NCBI RefSeq assembly: GCF_001595965.1
Contig: NZ_LOJI01000035.1
Coordinates: forward strand, 341,993 to 405,992
Source: Polynucleobacter yangtzensis
Lineage (GTDB): Bacteria > Pseudomonadota > Gammaproteobacteria > Burkholderiales > Burkholderiaceae
Direction of reading: 5' to 3'
Length of the DNA stretch: 64,000 nucleotides
Shown piece after piece: positions 15,839 to 24,771 of the stretch. Below the pieces are notes generated by a model, which worked only from the letters and a program-made list of their open reading frames with translations, had not been told where the DNA came from and did no database searches. The stretch's first letter is position 1; each line of letters begins with the position of its first letter. The position numbers and the translations under genes are program-made.

Positions 15839-17587
15839 TTATTGTTTTGAGCTAAGACCCAATGACTCTACCATCACCTTAAATACCTCAGTGTTATCCA
15901 TGAAACCTTTAAACTTCTCTGATCCAGGGCCGATTGCATTTAACACGGCATCATCGGCAGTATGCACTCCTACCTCCTGATGTGATGGCAAGTTTCCACC
16001 CACATGAATTGCATCTTCCTGCAATTGAATATATTTAGGATTCGCCACAAATTTTCCAGAATCATCTTTTACTGCAGGCACAAACGTACCATCCAGCTTT
16101 GGGTGCAAAGTCTCGTAGTGATCCGGATAGTTGCCATAAAAGAATGCGAGGCGCTTAGAAACATCAATTTTACTTGGGTACCCTTGCACATCAGCCTTAG
16201 GATAATTAGGGTATCCGGCAGCTGCATAGACGCCCACTTTTTCACGTAGTGGCCCAGGCTTATCATCATGCACTACCCCGCTGATAGAGCCGCTATGAGT
16301 GTGATCAGGCGTCACAATTATTAATGTATCTGGATTCTTTTTCGCAAAGTCTTTGGCTATTTGCACTGCATTACTTAGCATGATGGTGTCAAATGCCGCT
16401 CTCTCCCAATCAAGTGGATGGTTGAACTTGTCAATTAAAGCAGCCTCAACCATCAAGAAAAATCCATTAGGGTTTCGAGATAACACTTCAATTGCAGACT
16501 GAGTCATCTCAGTGAGATCAGGCTGATTTGGGTATAGAGCAACAGTATTCTTTTTGAGAAAGAGACGATCCAAGGACCCATCCATATTGTCTGGATGAAA
16601 AACACCAAACAACTTTTTAGTGCTCTTATTTTCAGCGGCAGCTACCAACTCTTGCTTTGTAAAAGCGAGCTGATATCCATCAGCTTTAAATGTATCCACT
16701 AAATTCATATCGTCTTTACGTTTTGAACCCTTAATCGATTGCGGATAAAAATAAGCCGACCCACCACCAAGAATGACTTCTGCGCCACTTTTCAGGAGTT
16801 GATCGGCAATGTACTGCTTGTCAGCTCGACGGCGTGTATGCGCAACCATTGCTCCAGGAGTAGCATCCTGCAATTCTGCGTCTGAAACGATACCAACTGA
16901 CATTTTGGTATTGCGCTTTATAAGTTCAGAAATAGTTTCTACTTTAGGATGCGATAAGTTATCACTAGCACGAGATACATAGACACCCATTGCATTAACA
17001 GCAGTCTTATGCCCAGTGGTGTATGCGCTCATGGAGTTAGCAGAATCAGTGATTAAAGAATCTGAGCCAGAGGTTCCAATCATTGCAGTATTAGGCATAT
17101 TATCAAAAGCCAATCTACCCTGGTATTTTCCTTCGTTGATACCTTTTGATAAAACGCGGGCAGCGGTTCGATTGGCAATCGTCATCCCATCACCAATAAA
17201 TAAGATCACGTTCTTTACTTTTCGCGGACCGCTAAAGTAAACATCCCAAGTCACTTTTAACTTTTCTTGCGCAGTACGCGCCACCAGCTCGTACTTGCCT
17301 GCCTTTGCCAACTGCACATCCCGATAAATTACCGCACTACCTTTGCCATTTTCATCTGAGATAAATTCAGATTTACTGGAGACTAATTTATTAATTGGGA
17401 ATCCATTTAATTCAATGATGACATCGCTAGGGCTAGCAACCTGATTGAACTCAATCTTGATATCGAATTTTGAACCCGCCAAAATACTCGCTTGATCGAT
17501 TGGATAGATAGCTGCAGCATGCGCAAAGCCAGTAATTGATACCAGCAGAATCAGAGCTAACGATTTAAAAGAATGGAGGCTTGTCAT
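15839..17587 (-). CDS. phoA: Alkaline phosphatase (PhoA family), periplasmic
   Basis: A 582-residue secreted phosphatase. Signal peptide at residues 1-24 (cleavage after AHA), an Ig-like N-terminal domain (about 25-125), then the alkaline phosphatase domain. That domain starts with VILFIGDGM, has the nucleophile region ITDSANSMSAYTTGHKTA (Ser after the Asp), TPDHTHSG with metal-binding Asp/His, and VGVHTADDAVL near the C-terminus. It releases phosphate from organic esters in the periplasm. It leads a phoA-mgtC-(GDCC) unit with a Pho-type promoter at 17623-17656. Confidence 0.92.
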   Translation of the reverse strand: MTSLHSFKSLALILLVSITGFAHAAAIYPIDQASILAGSKFDIKIEFNQVASPSDVIIELNGFPINKLVSSKSEFISDENGKGSAVIYRDVQLAKAGKYELVARTAQEKLKVTWDVYFSGPRKVKNVILFIGDGMTIANRTAARVLSKGINEGKYQGRLAFDNMPNTAMIGTSGSDSLITDSANSMSAYTTGHKTAVNAMGVYVSRASDNLSHPKVETISELIKRNTKMSVGIVSDAELQDATPGAMVAHTRRRADKQYIADQLLKSGAEVILGGGSAYFYPQSIKGSKRKDDMNLVDTFKADGYQLAFTKQELVAAAENKSTKKLFGVFHPDNMDGSLDRLFLKKNTVALYPNQPDLTEMTQSAIEVLSRNPNGFFLMVEAALIDKFNHPLDWERAAFDTIMLSNAVQIAKDFAKKNPDTLIIVTPDHTHSGSISGVVHDDKPGPLREKVGVYAAAGYPNYPKADVQGYPSKIDVSKRLAFFYGNYPDHYETLHPKLDGTFVPAVKDDSGKFVANPKYIQLQEDAIHVGGNLPSHQEVGVHTADDAVLNAIGPGSEKFKGFMDNTEVFKVMVESLGLSSKQ

Positions 17588-17622
17588 GAAGTAAAAATAA
17601 TCAAAAGGTTTAGGCAGATTAC

Positions 17623-17656
17623 AATATCTTCCAAAATCATGACATTCTGATGACCC
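17623..17656 (-). promoter_or_regulatory. Pho-type promoter for phoA-mgtC
   Basis: On the minus strand GGGTCATCAGAATGTCAT (17656 to 17639) is two 7-mers at 11-bp period. Ten bases later comes GATATT (17628-17623), a 4/6 match to TATAAT. The distance from -10 to the ATG at 17587 is about 35 bases. Confidence 0.65.
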
Positions 17657-17671
17657 TTGATATTACATGTC

Positions 17672-19114
17672 TTACAAAGCTGTTTTTTTCTTTGCTGCTT
17701 TCAATTTTCCAGATTTGACGGCTTTACAAAACTGCTCATAATCTTTCATATTCTGCTTTGCATAAGACTTTGCAAATGCATATAAAGCCTCATTTAACCC
17801 ATCAGATTGGCCGCAATATCCTGCAATCATGGCAGCATCACCGGAACGAGCATGACCTAATGCCAGGGCCCAGCCAAATAACTTTGCATAGTCCGGAAAT
17901 GTTTTTAAAGTCACTCCACCGCTGCCAACTCCGATGCCACCCTTCATGTCTCGTAATTGGCGCAGGTAGAAGCCCTGGCTTTTATTAATATCGTATTGAA
18001 CTGCCCCGTAGTTTAAAAAGATATCGGGCGCACCCTGCAATAAACGTTGACCCGCTACCACTCTCTGCCCCATGTCACGATAGATAGATTCACCAAGGTA
18101 TGGACTTAAGACAGATCGCTGGGCTTCCTTATATTGAAGAAATAAAGGATCCTGCCCACTATCACCCTCGAAATATAAAACCATGCAATTGGTTCCGACG
18201 CTACCAACCCCCACAACCTTTCGGGCAAAATCTTTTAAGGAATAGCGCTGAAATAGTATTTGCCTATCAGCCAGCAAAGTGCTGGCGTAATTCAATAATG
18301 CTTTATCAATCAATGGCAATAAGGGAGTGCCGTAGGCATCCTTTTTAAAATGCTCAATCAAAGGAGGTCTGTTAATGATTTTTCGATTCTTACCCACCAA
18401 GGTCGTCAAGCTCTCCAGTACTTGAATATTGCCTTGCCCTTTAGTTTCCTTTAAATAAACATCTAATTTCCTCTGATGCTCTTTACTAAAGTGCTTGCGA
18501 ATATCTTTTTCGCCGATAAACTCCTGCGCCAAATCTAAATAAGGCATTTTTGCGTATTGCTCAATACGCTTTTGATATTCAGATGTAATCTGATAAACCA
18601 ATTTTTTACCCAATGCTTTATCGCCACCCATGCTATCTGAGGCAATTAACGCACTGGCAACCAAACGTTTGATATCCCACTCCCAGCTTCCTGGCAAAGT
18701 CTCATCAAAATCATTAATACCAAATACTAAGCGGTGCTCAGCGGTACCAAATAATCCAAAATTGGATACGTGCATATCACCACAAAGCTGGACAGTAATA
18801 TTGGTGGTCGGCTGATTAGCGAGGTCTTGCGCCATGATGGCGGCACCGCCACGATAAAAAGCAAAAGGAGATTGCAACATGCGTTCATAACGAATCGGAA
18901 TCAAAGATTCGATACGTTGTTTGGCTTGCGCCTCTAATATTTGTATAGGATCAATGCGATTTTTAGGGGGTGTATATATCCCTTGGTCTGCAATACTCAC
19001 CACCTTGCGTAATGCCTTGCCATCTGCCATACGCCTCTTGATACTTGGACGCGGGTCCCTAAAGGACTCTACCGATCTCAAAACAGCATATTGTGGTTTC
19101 TTCTGGGAGGGCAT
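17672..19114 (-). CDS. DUF2252 family protein, kinase-like fold (copy 1)
   Basis: A 480-residue DUF2252 protein. Motifs: FYRGGAAIMAQDL (86-98), QLCGDMHVSNFG (109-120), FGINDFDETLPG (131-142), WEWDIKRL (144-151) and a later HARSGDAAMIAGYCG. The GDxHxxN and NDFDE pair is arranged like the catalytic loop and metal-binding Asp of aminoglycoside- and choline-kinase-type enzymes. A phosphotransferase role is therefore plausible, but the substrate is unknown. The C-terminus is lysine-rich (LKAAKKKTAL). A paralogue sits 12 kb away; both are in the phosphate island. No Pho box precedes it. Confidence 0.85.
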   Translation of the reverse strand: MPSQKKPQYAVLRSVESFRDPRPSIKRRMADGKALRKVVSIADQGIYTPPKNRIDPIQILEAQAKQRIESLIPIRYERMLQSPFAFYRGGAAIMAQDLANQPTTNITVQLCGDMHVSNFGLFGTAEHRLVFGINDFDETLPGSWEWDIKRLVASALIASDSMGGDKALGKKLVYQITSEYQKRIEQYAKMPYLDLAQEFIGEKDIRKHFSKEHQRKLDVYLKETKGQGNIQVLESLTTLVGKNRKIINRPPLIEHFKKDAYGTPLLPLIDKALLNYASTLLADRQILFQRYSLKDFARKVVGVGSVGTNCMVLYFEGDSGQDPLFLQYKEAQRSVLSPYLGESIYRDMGQRVVAGQRLLQGAPDIFLNYGAVQYDINKSQGFYLRQLRDMKGGIGVGSGGVTLKTFPDYAKLFGWALALGHARSGDAAMIAGYCGQSDGLNEALYAFAKSYAKQNMKDYEQFCKAVKSGKLKAAKKKTAL

Positions 19115-19204
19115 GGGTTACCTAGCAAATGGGTATACCCAACGATATTAACGCCTATATAAATAATGGGCTCAAATTAGGGAAATGCTATAGGCTGGGA
19201 CGGG

Positions 19205-19708
19205 CTATTCCGAGTTAAATCGATGATGAATAGCATGCAATTCATCTTTAATCTGCAAATGATCTAACTTTTCTACTGGGAGATCAATCAGTAGTTCAAT
19301 GCGATTACGTAAACCCATTTCAACTTTTCTAAAAGCATCCCACATATCATGCTCGCTGCCATCGACCGCGGCTGGGTCCATAAACCCCCAATGAGCAGTT
19401 GCAGGATGGCCAGGCCAATATGGGCACTCTTCGCCAGCAGCAGAATCGCAAACGGTGATAATAAAATCCATGTGAGGGGCATCTTGTCGACCAAACTCAT
19501 CCCATGTTTTGCTTCTTAGCAATTCAAGCGGATAACCCATCTCCCTTGCAAGTTTTAATGCGATTGGATGTACAAATAATTTTGGCTGCGAGCCTGCAGA
19601 ATATCCAATAAAGCGCCCATGACTGAGGGTGGTGGCAAGTGCCTCCCCTAAAATTGAACGAGCTGAATTACCCGTGCAGAGAAAGAGAATGTTATAGGGT
19701 CGAGTCAT
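19205..19708 (-). CDS. arsC: ArsC-type arsenate reductase / low-molecular-weight phosphatase fold
   Basis: A 167-residue protein with the LMW-PTP P-loop CTGNSARS (Cys11 to Arg17) and the arsenate-reductase landmarks GEALATTL, AGSQPK, HPIALKLAREMGY, SKTWDEF, FIITVCDSAAGEECPYWPG and HWGFMDPA. Cys86 and Cys92 (VCDSAAGEECP) resemble the resolving-cysteine region of thioredoxin-coupled ArsC. No arsR, arsB or acr3 gene accompanies it. Arsenate enters through phosphate transporters, so its presence near pst is sensible. A phosphatase role is an alternative. A 57-residue ORF lies 12 bases upstream. Confidence 0.8.
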   Translation of the reverse strand: MTRPYNILFLCTGNSARSILGEALATTLSHGRFIGYSAGSQPKLFVHPIALKLAREMGYPLELLRSKTWDEFGRQDAPHMDFIITVCDSAAGEECPYWPGHPATAHWGFMDPAAVDGSEHDMWDAFRKVEMGLRNRIELLIDLPVEKLDHLQIKDELHAIHHRFNSE

Positions 19709-19720
19709 CAGCGAGAGATT

Positions 19721-19894
19721 TCAAATGATTTCGTCAAGACGTAATGTATATTTTCTATCCAGTAGAAAATGATTTATTTTTGGATCTCTTAAGGAATCGT
19801 CCTTAGATTCATGCTCTTTCAACCCCGTGAAGGATTTCTCTTGCACTTCATTTCTAAATACATCAGATAAATATTTAGTGAGTTGGTGATTCAT
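19721..19894 (-). CDS. Small ORF of 57 residues upstream of arsC
   Basis: ATG at 19894 has AGAAGGA just upstream and the frame runs 57 codons to TGA at 19721, 12 bases before arsC on the same strand. The product starts MNHQLTKYLSDVF and is polar, with no signal peptide or Cys. I do not recognise it. The ribosome binding site and operon-like spacing support it. Confidence 0.45.
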   Translation of the reverse strand: MNHQLTKYLSDVFRNEVQEKSFTGLKEHESKDDSLRDPKINHFLLDRKYTLRLDEII

Positions 19895-19973
19895 GATATT
19901 TTCCTTCTAAGAAATAATGAATAACGACATCCTAGGCTTTATATATTTCACTTTTATTAACCACCTAGGCAAG

Positions 19974-19997
19974 AAAAAACCCAGCACGTGCTGGGTT
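19974..19997 (-). terminator. Terminator for the 30-residue small gene
   Basis: AACCCAGCAC and GTGCTGGGTT (19978-19997) form a perfect palindromic stem. On the minus strand it is followed by a run of T (A run at 19974-19979). It lies 80 bases after the stop of the minus-strand small ORF at 20077-20169. It argues against any plus-strand gene crossing this interval. Confidence 0.8.
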
Positions 19998-20076
19998 GTG
20001 AAGGAAACATACACTTTATCTTGGCCGGATACTCCCCGACAATTCAATGTAATCTCAGATCATGACACTGTGATGA

Positions 20077-20169
20077 CTAACTTCCTAGTTGATGTCTTGC
20101 ATAACGATTAACATAAGCAGCTTTCGCTTCATTCCATGCTTGCCACATACGTAATATCAATTTTTTCAT
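20077..20169 (-). CDS. Very small ORF (30 residues) with RBS and terminator
   Basis: ATG at 20169 is preceded by AAGGATG and the frame ends at TAG 20077. The 30-residue product begins MKKLILRMWQAWNEAKAAY: basic, amphipathic, with two Trp, reminiscent in style of DUF1127-type small proteins, though I cannot assign it. A strong minus-strand terminator follows at 19974-19997, so this is a complete small transcription unit. The rest of the 19709-20345 interval, apart from the 57-residue ORF, holds nothing else I can support. Confidence 0.5.
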   Translation of the reverse strand: MKKLILRMWQAWNEAKAAYVNRYARHQLGS

Positions 20170-20345
20170 GTTGCATCCTTATGGTGAAAGATTTTTATGC
20201 ACAACTCTGTCTTGTAGAGATGTGATGCCTACTGCAAGTCAATTATTCATGCGGCAAATGACAAAGTGAAGACGCTTTTGTGACCAAATGATGTGGCTGA
20301 GATACACTGAGTGAAACATCAATGCATATCCAATAAGGAAATGAC

Positions 20346-20822
20346 ATGCTCGATTGGAATTTCTACGGCACCATTGCACTTCGCCTGGCTTTAGCTTTAT
20401 TAGTCGGAGCTATTCTTGGGCTCAATCGCTGGTTGCACCATAAATCAGCTGGAATTCGTACACACTCTTTAGTGGCCATTGGTGCTGCAACAGCCGTAAT
20501 GCTTATCAGTGACTTTGTGCAAGACGATGCTCAATCAGTGAGTCGCGTCCTTCAGGGTCTGATTACTGGATTAGGATTTTTGGGTGCCGGAGTCATTATT
20601 TATGAGCAACGGTCTCAAAGAGTCCACGGCCTTACTACTGCCGCCAGCCTTTGGGCATGCGCCCTCATTGGGGCAGCCTTTGGAGCTGGGCAATTTGCCC
20701 TTGGAGGGCTCTCTTTAGGGGCTATTTTGGTTACTTTAGCCCTTGGTGGACCACTGGAAAGGCTGGTTGCTCAACTCAGCGGCATCAAAAGAGGCTCCGA
20801 AATCTCGGGGGATCCCGACTAA
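20346..20822 (+). CDS. MgtC/SapB family membrane protein, short form
   Basis: A 158-residue MgtC-family protein with the core GAILGLNRWLHHKSAGIRTHSL, GLGFLGAGVIIYE and LTTAASLWACALIGAA. It has about five hydrophobic helices and lacks the C-terminal soluble domain that the 238-residue paralogue at 15114 has. AAGGA precedes the ATG. Role is likely Mg2+/phosphate related by family and neighbourhood (phoBR is 0.3 kb away), but this is inference. Confidence 0.85.
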   Translation: MLDWNFYGTIALRLALALLVGAILGLNRWLHHKSAGIRTHSLVAIGAATAVMLISDFVQDDAQSVSRVLQGLITGLGFLGAGVIIYEQRSQRVHGLTTAASLWACALIGAAFGAGQFALGGLSLGAILVTLALGGPLERLVAQLSGIKRGSEISGDPD

Positions 20823-20905
20823 AACCTCACTTAAACAGTCAAAAAAGCGGTTTTGTCATATTACTTTGCTAGCATTAGTCATCCCAACAATGACAATTAA
20901 ATGCC

Positions 20906-21106
20906 ATGAGTGAATATAGATACGCAGATGCAGTAAAACAGCTACAGGAAAGTGGTGCTATTGGCCTAGTGGACCTGAAAAGTCTTCCTCACGAGGATCT
21001 TGTAGAGCTTTTTGAAGAAATCAAAGTTTGGTGCCTATACGCCGGCGGCAAAACTGAAAAACTTCCTAAAGAGTCTAAAAAGAAGAAGAAAAAGAAAAAA
21101 GATTAA
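20906..21106 (+). CDS. Small protein with polylysine C-terminus
   Basis: A 66-residue protein: residues 1-50 look folded and acidic (AVKQLQESGAIGLVDLKSLPHEDLVELFEEI), then the C-terminus ends in eight consecutive lysines and Asp. I do not recognise the family. Its stop is 3 bases from the convergent phoR stop. It is another protein of this island with a strongly basic tail. TTGTCAT at 20854 is a single Pho-like 7-mer without a good partner. Confidence 0.55.
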   Translation: MSEYRYADAVKQLQESGAIGLVDLKSLPHEDLVELFEEIKVWCLYAGGKTEKLPKESKKKKKKKKD

Positions 21107-21109
21107 ATC

Positions 21110-22408
21110 TTAGGGCGCAATCCGCTCTTTTGGAAAGCGCAGTATGAAAGTGCTGCCCTTGCCCGGCGTACTTTCAATAATGAGTTGAGCTTGATGACGA
21201 CTGGCAATATGTTTAACGATTGCCAAACCCAATCCTGTTCCACCTGTATCCCTTGAACGACTTCTATCGACACGATAAAAACGCTCAGTGAGTCTTGAGA
21301 GATGCTCAGAGGCGATACCAGGACCGGTATCAGTCACAGAAAATTCTCCATACCCTTCAGCATTAATATCCCACTTCACATTGATCGAACCAATGTCTGG
21401 GGTATAACGAATTGCATTTGAAACTAAATTACTAAATGCAGAGAGTATTTCTCTTTCATCCCCCAATATGGAGCATTGATTGAGAACTTCAAAACTAAAA
21501 CTATGTCTACCTTGAGATAACGCTTCAGCATCATTCCTAATTAAAGCCATCAACATTTCAGGATTAATAGCTTTGCTCGCTGCAGGCAATGAATTAGCCT
21601 CTAAATTGGCAAGGGTTAATAAATCTTCAACCAAACTTTTCATACGCTGAGCTTGAGACATCATCATGTCAAAGTACTGATCACGTTGACCCTTCTCAAG
21701 ATCTAAGGTTTGGACTGTCTCCAAAAACCCCATGAGTACAGTGATAGGCGTTCTCATCTCATGCGAAACGTTAGCAACGAAATCTCGGCGCATTGCATCT
21801 GCTTTTTGTAGGTCGGTGACGTTTTGAACTAGTAATAAGTGACGCTGGTTTCCGAAAGGAAATAATTGCAACATGAGACTCAGGCTGCTATTGGGCCCCA
21901 TTCTTTCGAGAAGCAAAGGCTCATCAAAGTTACGCTTATTGATATATTGAATGAACTCTGGACGGCGAATCAGGAAGTTAATTCGCTGCATTACATCTCG
22001 CTTAAAATTCAGCCCAAAAAAACGTTCTGAAATCGCATTACACCATTCAATTTGATCGTTTTCATCTAACATCAAAATGCCATTAGGAGATGCCTGAAAA
22101 GCCTCAATAAAGCGATTATGCTGCTGCTCAACAGTTCGCATCTTTTGCTTCAAAGCTTTGACTAATCGCTGCAACCTAAATAAAACTTCTTCCCAAAAGC
22201 CGCTAGGTAAAGACATGCTCTCCAGTGAGTCCGATTTAATACTTTTTTCCAGGCGGGCTAGATTGATGTAGGAGTACACCAGAGGGATAGAAAGTAGCGC
22301 AATCGCCGAGAAGATGGCCCATTGTGCGCCCCAGTTATAAAGGACTATTAATGCGACTATAAATGCGAGGCAAATAAGAAAGAAAAAGCGTGTTAAGGCG
22401 GAAATCAT
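21110..22408 (-). CDS. phoR: Phosphate regulon sensor histidine kinase PhoR
   Basis: A 432-residue kinase: two N-terminal transmembrane helices (about 6-24 and 29-48), a linker, a PAS domain (about 100-195), HisKA with SHEMRTPITVLMGF (His216), and HATPase motifs NLVSNAIRYTP, DTGPGI, FYRVDRSRS and GGTGLGLAIV. This is the PhoR layout with a small periplasmic part. It responds to phosphate status through PstSCAB and PhoU and phosphorylates PhoB. It is last in the pst-phoU-phoB-phoR order, 65 bases after phoB. Confidence 0.95.
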   Translation of the reverse strand: MISALTRFFFLICLAFIVALIVLYNWGAQWAIFSAIALLSIPLVYSYINLARLEKSIKSDSLESMSLPSGFWEEVLFRLQRLVKALKQKMRTVEQQHNRFIEAFQASPNGILMLDENDQIEWCNAISERFFGLNFKRDVMQRINFLIRRPEFIQYINKRNFDEPLLLERMGPNSSLSLMLQLFPFGNQRHLLLVQNVTDLQKADAMRRDFVANVSHEMRTPITVLMGFLETVQTLDLEKGQRDQYFDMMMSQAQRMKSLVEDLLTLANLEANSLPAASKAINPEMLMALIRNDAEALSQGRHSFSFEVLNQCSILGDEREILSAFSNLVSNAIRYTPDIGSINVKWDINAEGYGEFSVTDTGPGIASEHLSRLTERFYRVDRSRSRDTGGTGLGLAIVKHIASRHQAQLIIESTPGKGSTFILRFPKERIAP

Positions 22409-22454
22409 ATTGCAATGTTAGACCATCTCAAGGGCGACCTTGAAATGGCCATAA

Positions 22455-22475
22455 AAAGCCTGAAAAATCGGCTTT
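22455..22475 (-). terminator. Possible attenuator between phoB and phoR
   Basis: On the minus strand AAAGCC, a 9-base loop and GGCTTT followed by TTTAT overlap the phoB stop. The 6-bp stem is short, so this could only weakly reduce phoR relative to phoB. Confidence 0.35.
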
Positions 22476-23187
22476 AGACTTCGGTTGGCATTTTAGTGAT
22501 GCGGTAACCGCTACCCCGAACCGTCTCAATGAAGCGGTCACAATCTACAGAACTTAATGCGGCTCTCAAGCGCTTGATATGGACATCCACAGTGCGCTCT
22601 TCAATATAAACCTCGTTACCCCAAACATTATCTAGCAGGCTTGTTCGGGAATGCACTCGCTCTGGGTTGGCCATGAAATATTGCAAAAGTCTATATTCAG
22701 TGGGGCCTAGGGAGATTGGCTTAGGGTCTGAATTAGGCCAAATTGCTAAGACCCTGTGGGAACTTGGGTCCAGCTGTAACGGACCAACCGTAAGGGGTCC
22801 AGTATCTTCCGTAGGAGTCTGTCTACGCAACAATGCTTTAACGCGAGCAATTAACTCTTTGGGCGAAAAAGGCTTGGTGACGTAGTCATCCGCCCCGGAA
22901 TCTAGGCCCATTACCTTATCAGCTTCTTCACTTTTAGCCGTCAGCATCAAAATAGGTAAACCTCTTGTGCGCTCATTTGCCCTAAGCTCTTTAGCAAACT
23001 GAACACCCGACTTTCCAGGCAGCATCCAGTCCATAATAATCAGACTTGGTAGGCGATCCTTCAGAATGCCTTGAGCAATATCAGTTTGCATTGCACGTTC
23101 GACCTCATAACCAGCATGGGTCAAATTAATTGCGATTAACTCCGCAATCGATGGCTCATCTTCAACTATTAGTATGCGGTGAGTCAT
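22474..23187 (-). CDS. phoB: Phosphate regulon response regulator PhoB
   Basis: A 237-residue OmpR-family regulator. Receiver domain: acidic pocket Glu9-Asp10, phosphorylation site Asp53 (LIIMDWMLPG), conserved TAKSEE and Lys in YVTKPFSPKE. C-terminal winged helix with GPTEYRLLQYFMANPERVHSRTSLLDNVWG and ERTVDVHIKRLR, the PhoB recognition-helix region. It should bind the Pho boxes listed in this window. It is transcribed after phoU (14-base gap). Confidence 0.96.
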   Translation of the reverse strand: MTHRILIVEDEPSIAELIAINLTHAGYEVERAMQTDIAQGILKDRLPSLIIMDWMLPGKSGVQFAKELRANERTRGLPILMLTAKSEEADKVMGLDSGADDYVTKPFSPKELIARVKALLRRQTPTEDTGPLTVGPLQLDPSSHRVLAIWPNSDPKPISLGPTEYRLLQYFMANPERVHSRTSLLDNVWGNEVYIEERTVDVHIKRLRAALSSVDCDRFIETVRGSGYRITKMPTEV

Positions 23188-23201
23188 TTGTATGGGTCGA
23201 T

Positions 23202-23909
23202 TTATTCTTTAGTAGCTTCGCGCACTAAATCTGCGTGCGGAATGTGACGAACATCAGAACCTTTTGCAATATAAATTACAAATTCGGCAATATTCTTAGC
23301 ATGATCACCAATACGCTCGATTGCCTTAGCAATAGTTAGCATATCTAGGCCGGTACCAATCGTGTGTGGGTCTTCAGACATGTAAGTAATGAGTTTACGA
23401 ACGAAGCCTCTGAATTCTTCATCAATCTGACGATCCTCAGCTACAACCTCTGCTGCTGCAACCGTATCCAGCCTGGCAAATGCATCTAAGCTACGGCGCA
23501 ATAAATTAATAGCCATTTGCCCAGATAAACGAATTTCAGCAACGTTAATGTTGTGAGGGGAGCCGGACTCAATTAAGCGCTTCGTACGCTTAGCAACACG
23601 TTCCGCCTCATCACCCGCACGCTCTAAATTAGTAATTGCTTTAGACACCGCCATCACCAAACGAAGATCACGGGCCGTAGGTTGGCGACGTGCAATGACT
23701 TCGGTGCAGGCTAAATCAATCTGAATCTCAAGATCGTTAACTAGCTTTTCGTTATCAATTACGATGTTGCAAGTATCAATATCCATTTGCGTAAAAGCAC
23801 GCATCGCTGTAGCAATTTGTGACTCAACCAATCCACCCATTTCAAGCAAACGGCTTGAAAGGGAATTGAGGTCAGCATCAAATTGTGATGATAAGTGTTT
23901 ATCTGGCAT
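23202..23909 (-). CDS. phoU: Phosphate signalling protein PhoU
   Basis: A 235-residue all-helical protein with two PhoU repeats. Each carries the metal-binding E/DxxxD motif: ITNLERAGDEAERVAKR (about 91-107) and AKAIERIGDHAKNIAEF (about 194-210). It links the Pst transporter to PhoR and keeps the Pho regulon off when phosphate is plentiful. It lies 13 bases after pstB in the same operon. Confidence 0.96.
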   Translation of the reverse strand: MPDKHLSSQFDADLNSLSSRLLEMGGLVESQIATAMRAFTQMDIDTCNIVIDNEKLVNDLEIQIDLACTEVIARRQPTARDLRLVMAVSKAITNLERAGDEAERVAKRTKRLIESGSPHNINVAEIRLSGQMAINLLRRSLDAFARLDTVAAAEVVAEDRQIDEEFRGFVRKLITYMSEDPHTIGTGLDMLTIAKAIERIGDHAKNIAEFVIYIAKGSDVRHIPHADLVREATKE

Positions 23910-23922
23910 TTAGTGTCTCCAA

Positions 23923-24771
23923 TTAACCGAAGCGGCCGGTTATATAGTCTTCTGTTTCTTTGCGCTTAGGCTTAATAAATATTTCATCAGTTTTACCATA
24001 CTCGACCAAGCTACCAAGGTACATATAGGCGGTATAGTCAGACACACGGGCAGCCTGTTGCATGTTGTGCGTAACGATTGCAATCGTGTACTCATGCTTA
24101 AGCTCATTAATCAACTCTTCAATTTTTCCAGTAGAAATAGGATCCAAAGCAGAGGTTGGTTCGTCTAGCAAAATGACAGAAGGCTTTACTGCAACACCAC
24201 GCGCAATACATAAGCGCTGCTGTTGACCGCCAGATAGAGATAGACCGCTTTGATTGAGCTTATCCTTAGCCTCATTCCATAATGCGGCTTTGTTCAATGC
24301 CCACTCAACACGCTCATCCATTTCAGAGCGAGAGAGCTTTTCATATAAGCGCACACCAAAGGCAATATTCTCATAGATTGACATTGGAAATGGGGTTGGC
24401 TTTTGAAAAACCATACCAATACGTGAACGCAGTAGGTTTAAATCCTGCCCTGGCTCAAGAATGTTCTGGCCATAGAAATTAATTTCACCTTCAGCACGCT
24501 GACCAGGGTAGAGATCGTACATACGATTCAGGGTGCGTAACAAAGTAGACTTGCCGCAACCTGAAGGGCCAATGAATGCAGTGACCTTGCCCTGCTCAAT
24601 ATCAAGGTTAATATTTTTGAGTCCCTGGAAAGCGCCATAAAAGAAATTCAGATTTCTAACTTCGAGCGCATTAATTGCTGCCTGCACTGGTTGTTGATTG
24701 GTTGTATCCACCCTACCTCCTTGACTATCGATCTTATTTAAGTCAAACATTGTGTTCATATTACTCATCAT
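23923..24771 (-). CDS. pstB: Phosphate ABC transporter ATP-binding protein PstB
   Basis: A 282-residue ATPase with Walker [11 protein letters not shown]-loop [13 protein letters not shown], signature [14 protein letters not shown], Walker [14 protein letters not shown] and H-loop VTHNMQQA. It is about 25 residues longer at the N-terminus than E. coli PstB, with a polar leader before [12 protein letters not shown]. The start overlaps the pstA stop by 4 bases. Confidence 0.96.
   Translation of the reverse strand: MMSNMNTMFDLNKIDSQGGRVDTTNQQPVQAAINALEVRNLNFFYGAFQGLKNINLDIEQGKVTAFIGPSGCGKSTLLRTLNRMYDLYPGQRAEGEINFYGQNILEPGQDLNLLRSRIGMVFQKPTPFPMSIYENIAFGVRLYEKLSRSEMDERVEWALNKAALWNEAKDKLNQSGLSLSGGQQQRLCIARGVAVKPSVILLDEPTSALDPISTGKIEELINELKHEYTIAIVTHNMQQAARVSDYTAYMYLGSLVEYGKTDEIFIKPKRKETEDYITGRFG

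Noticed and set aside
19917..20111. Plus-strand ORF of 64 codons upstream of the short mgtC gene
   Set aside because: It runs through a strong minus-strand terminator (19974-19997), has no ribosome binding site, and overlaps the better-supported minus-strand 30-codon ORF.
20854..20875. Pho box before the 66-residue polylysine protein
   Set aside because: Only one 7-mer (TTGTCAT) fits; the second position matches 3 of 7 and no -10 lies at the 10-bp spacing.
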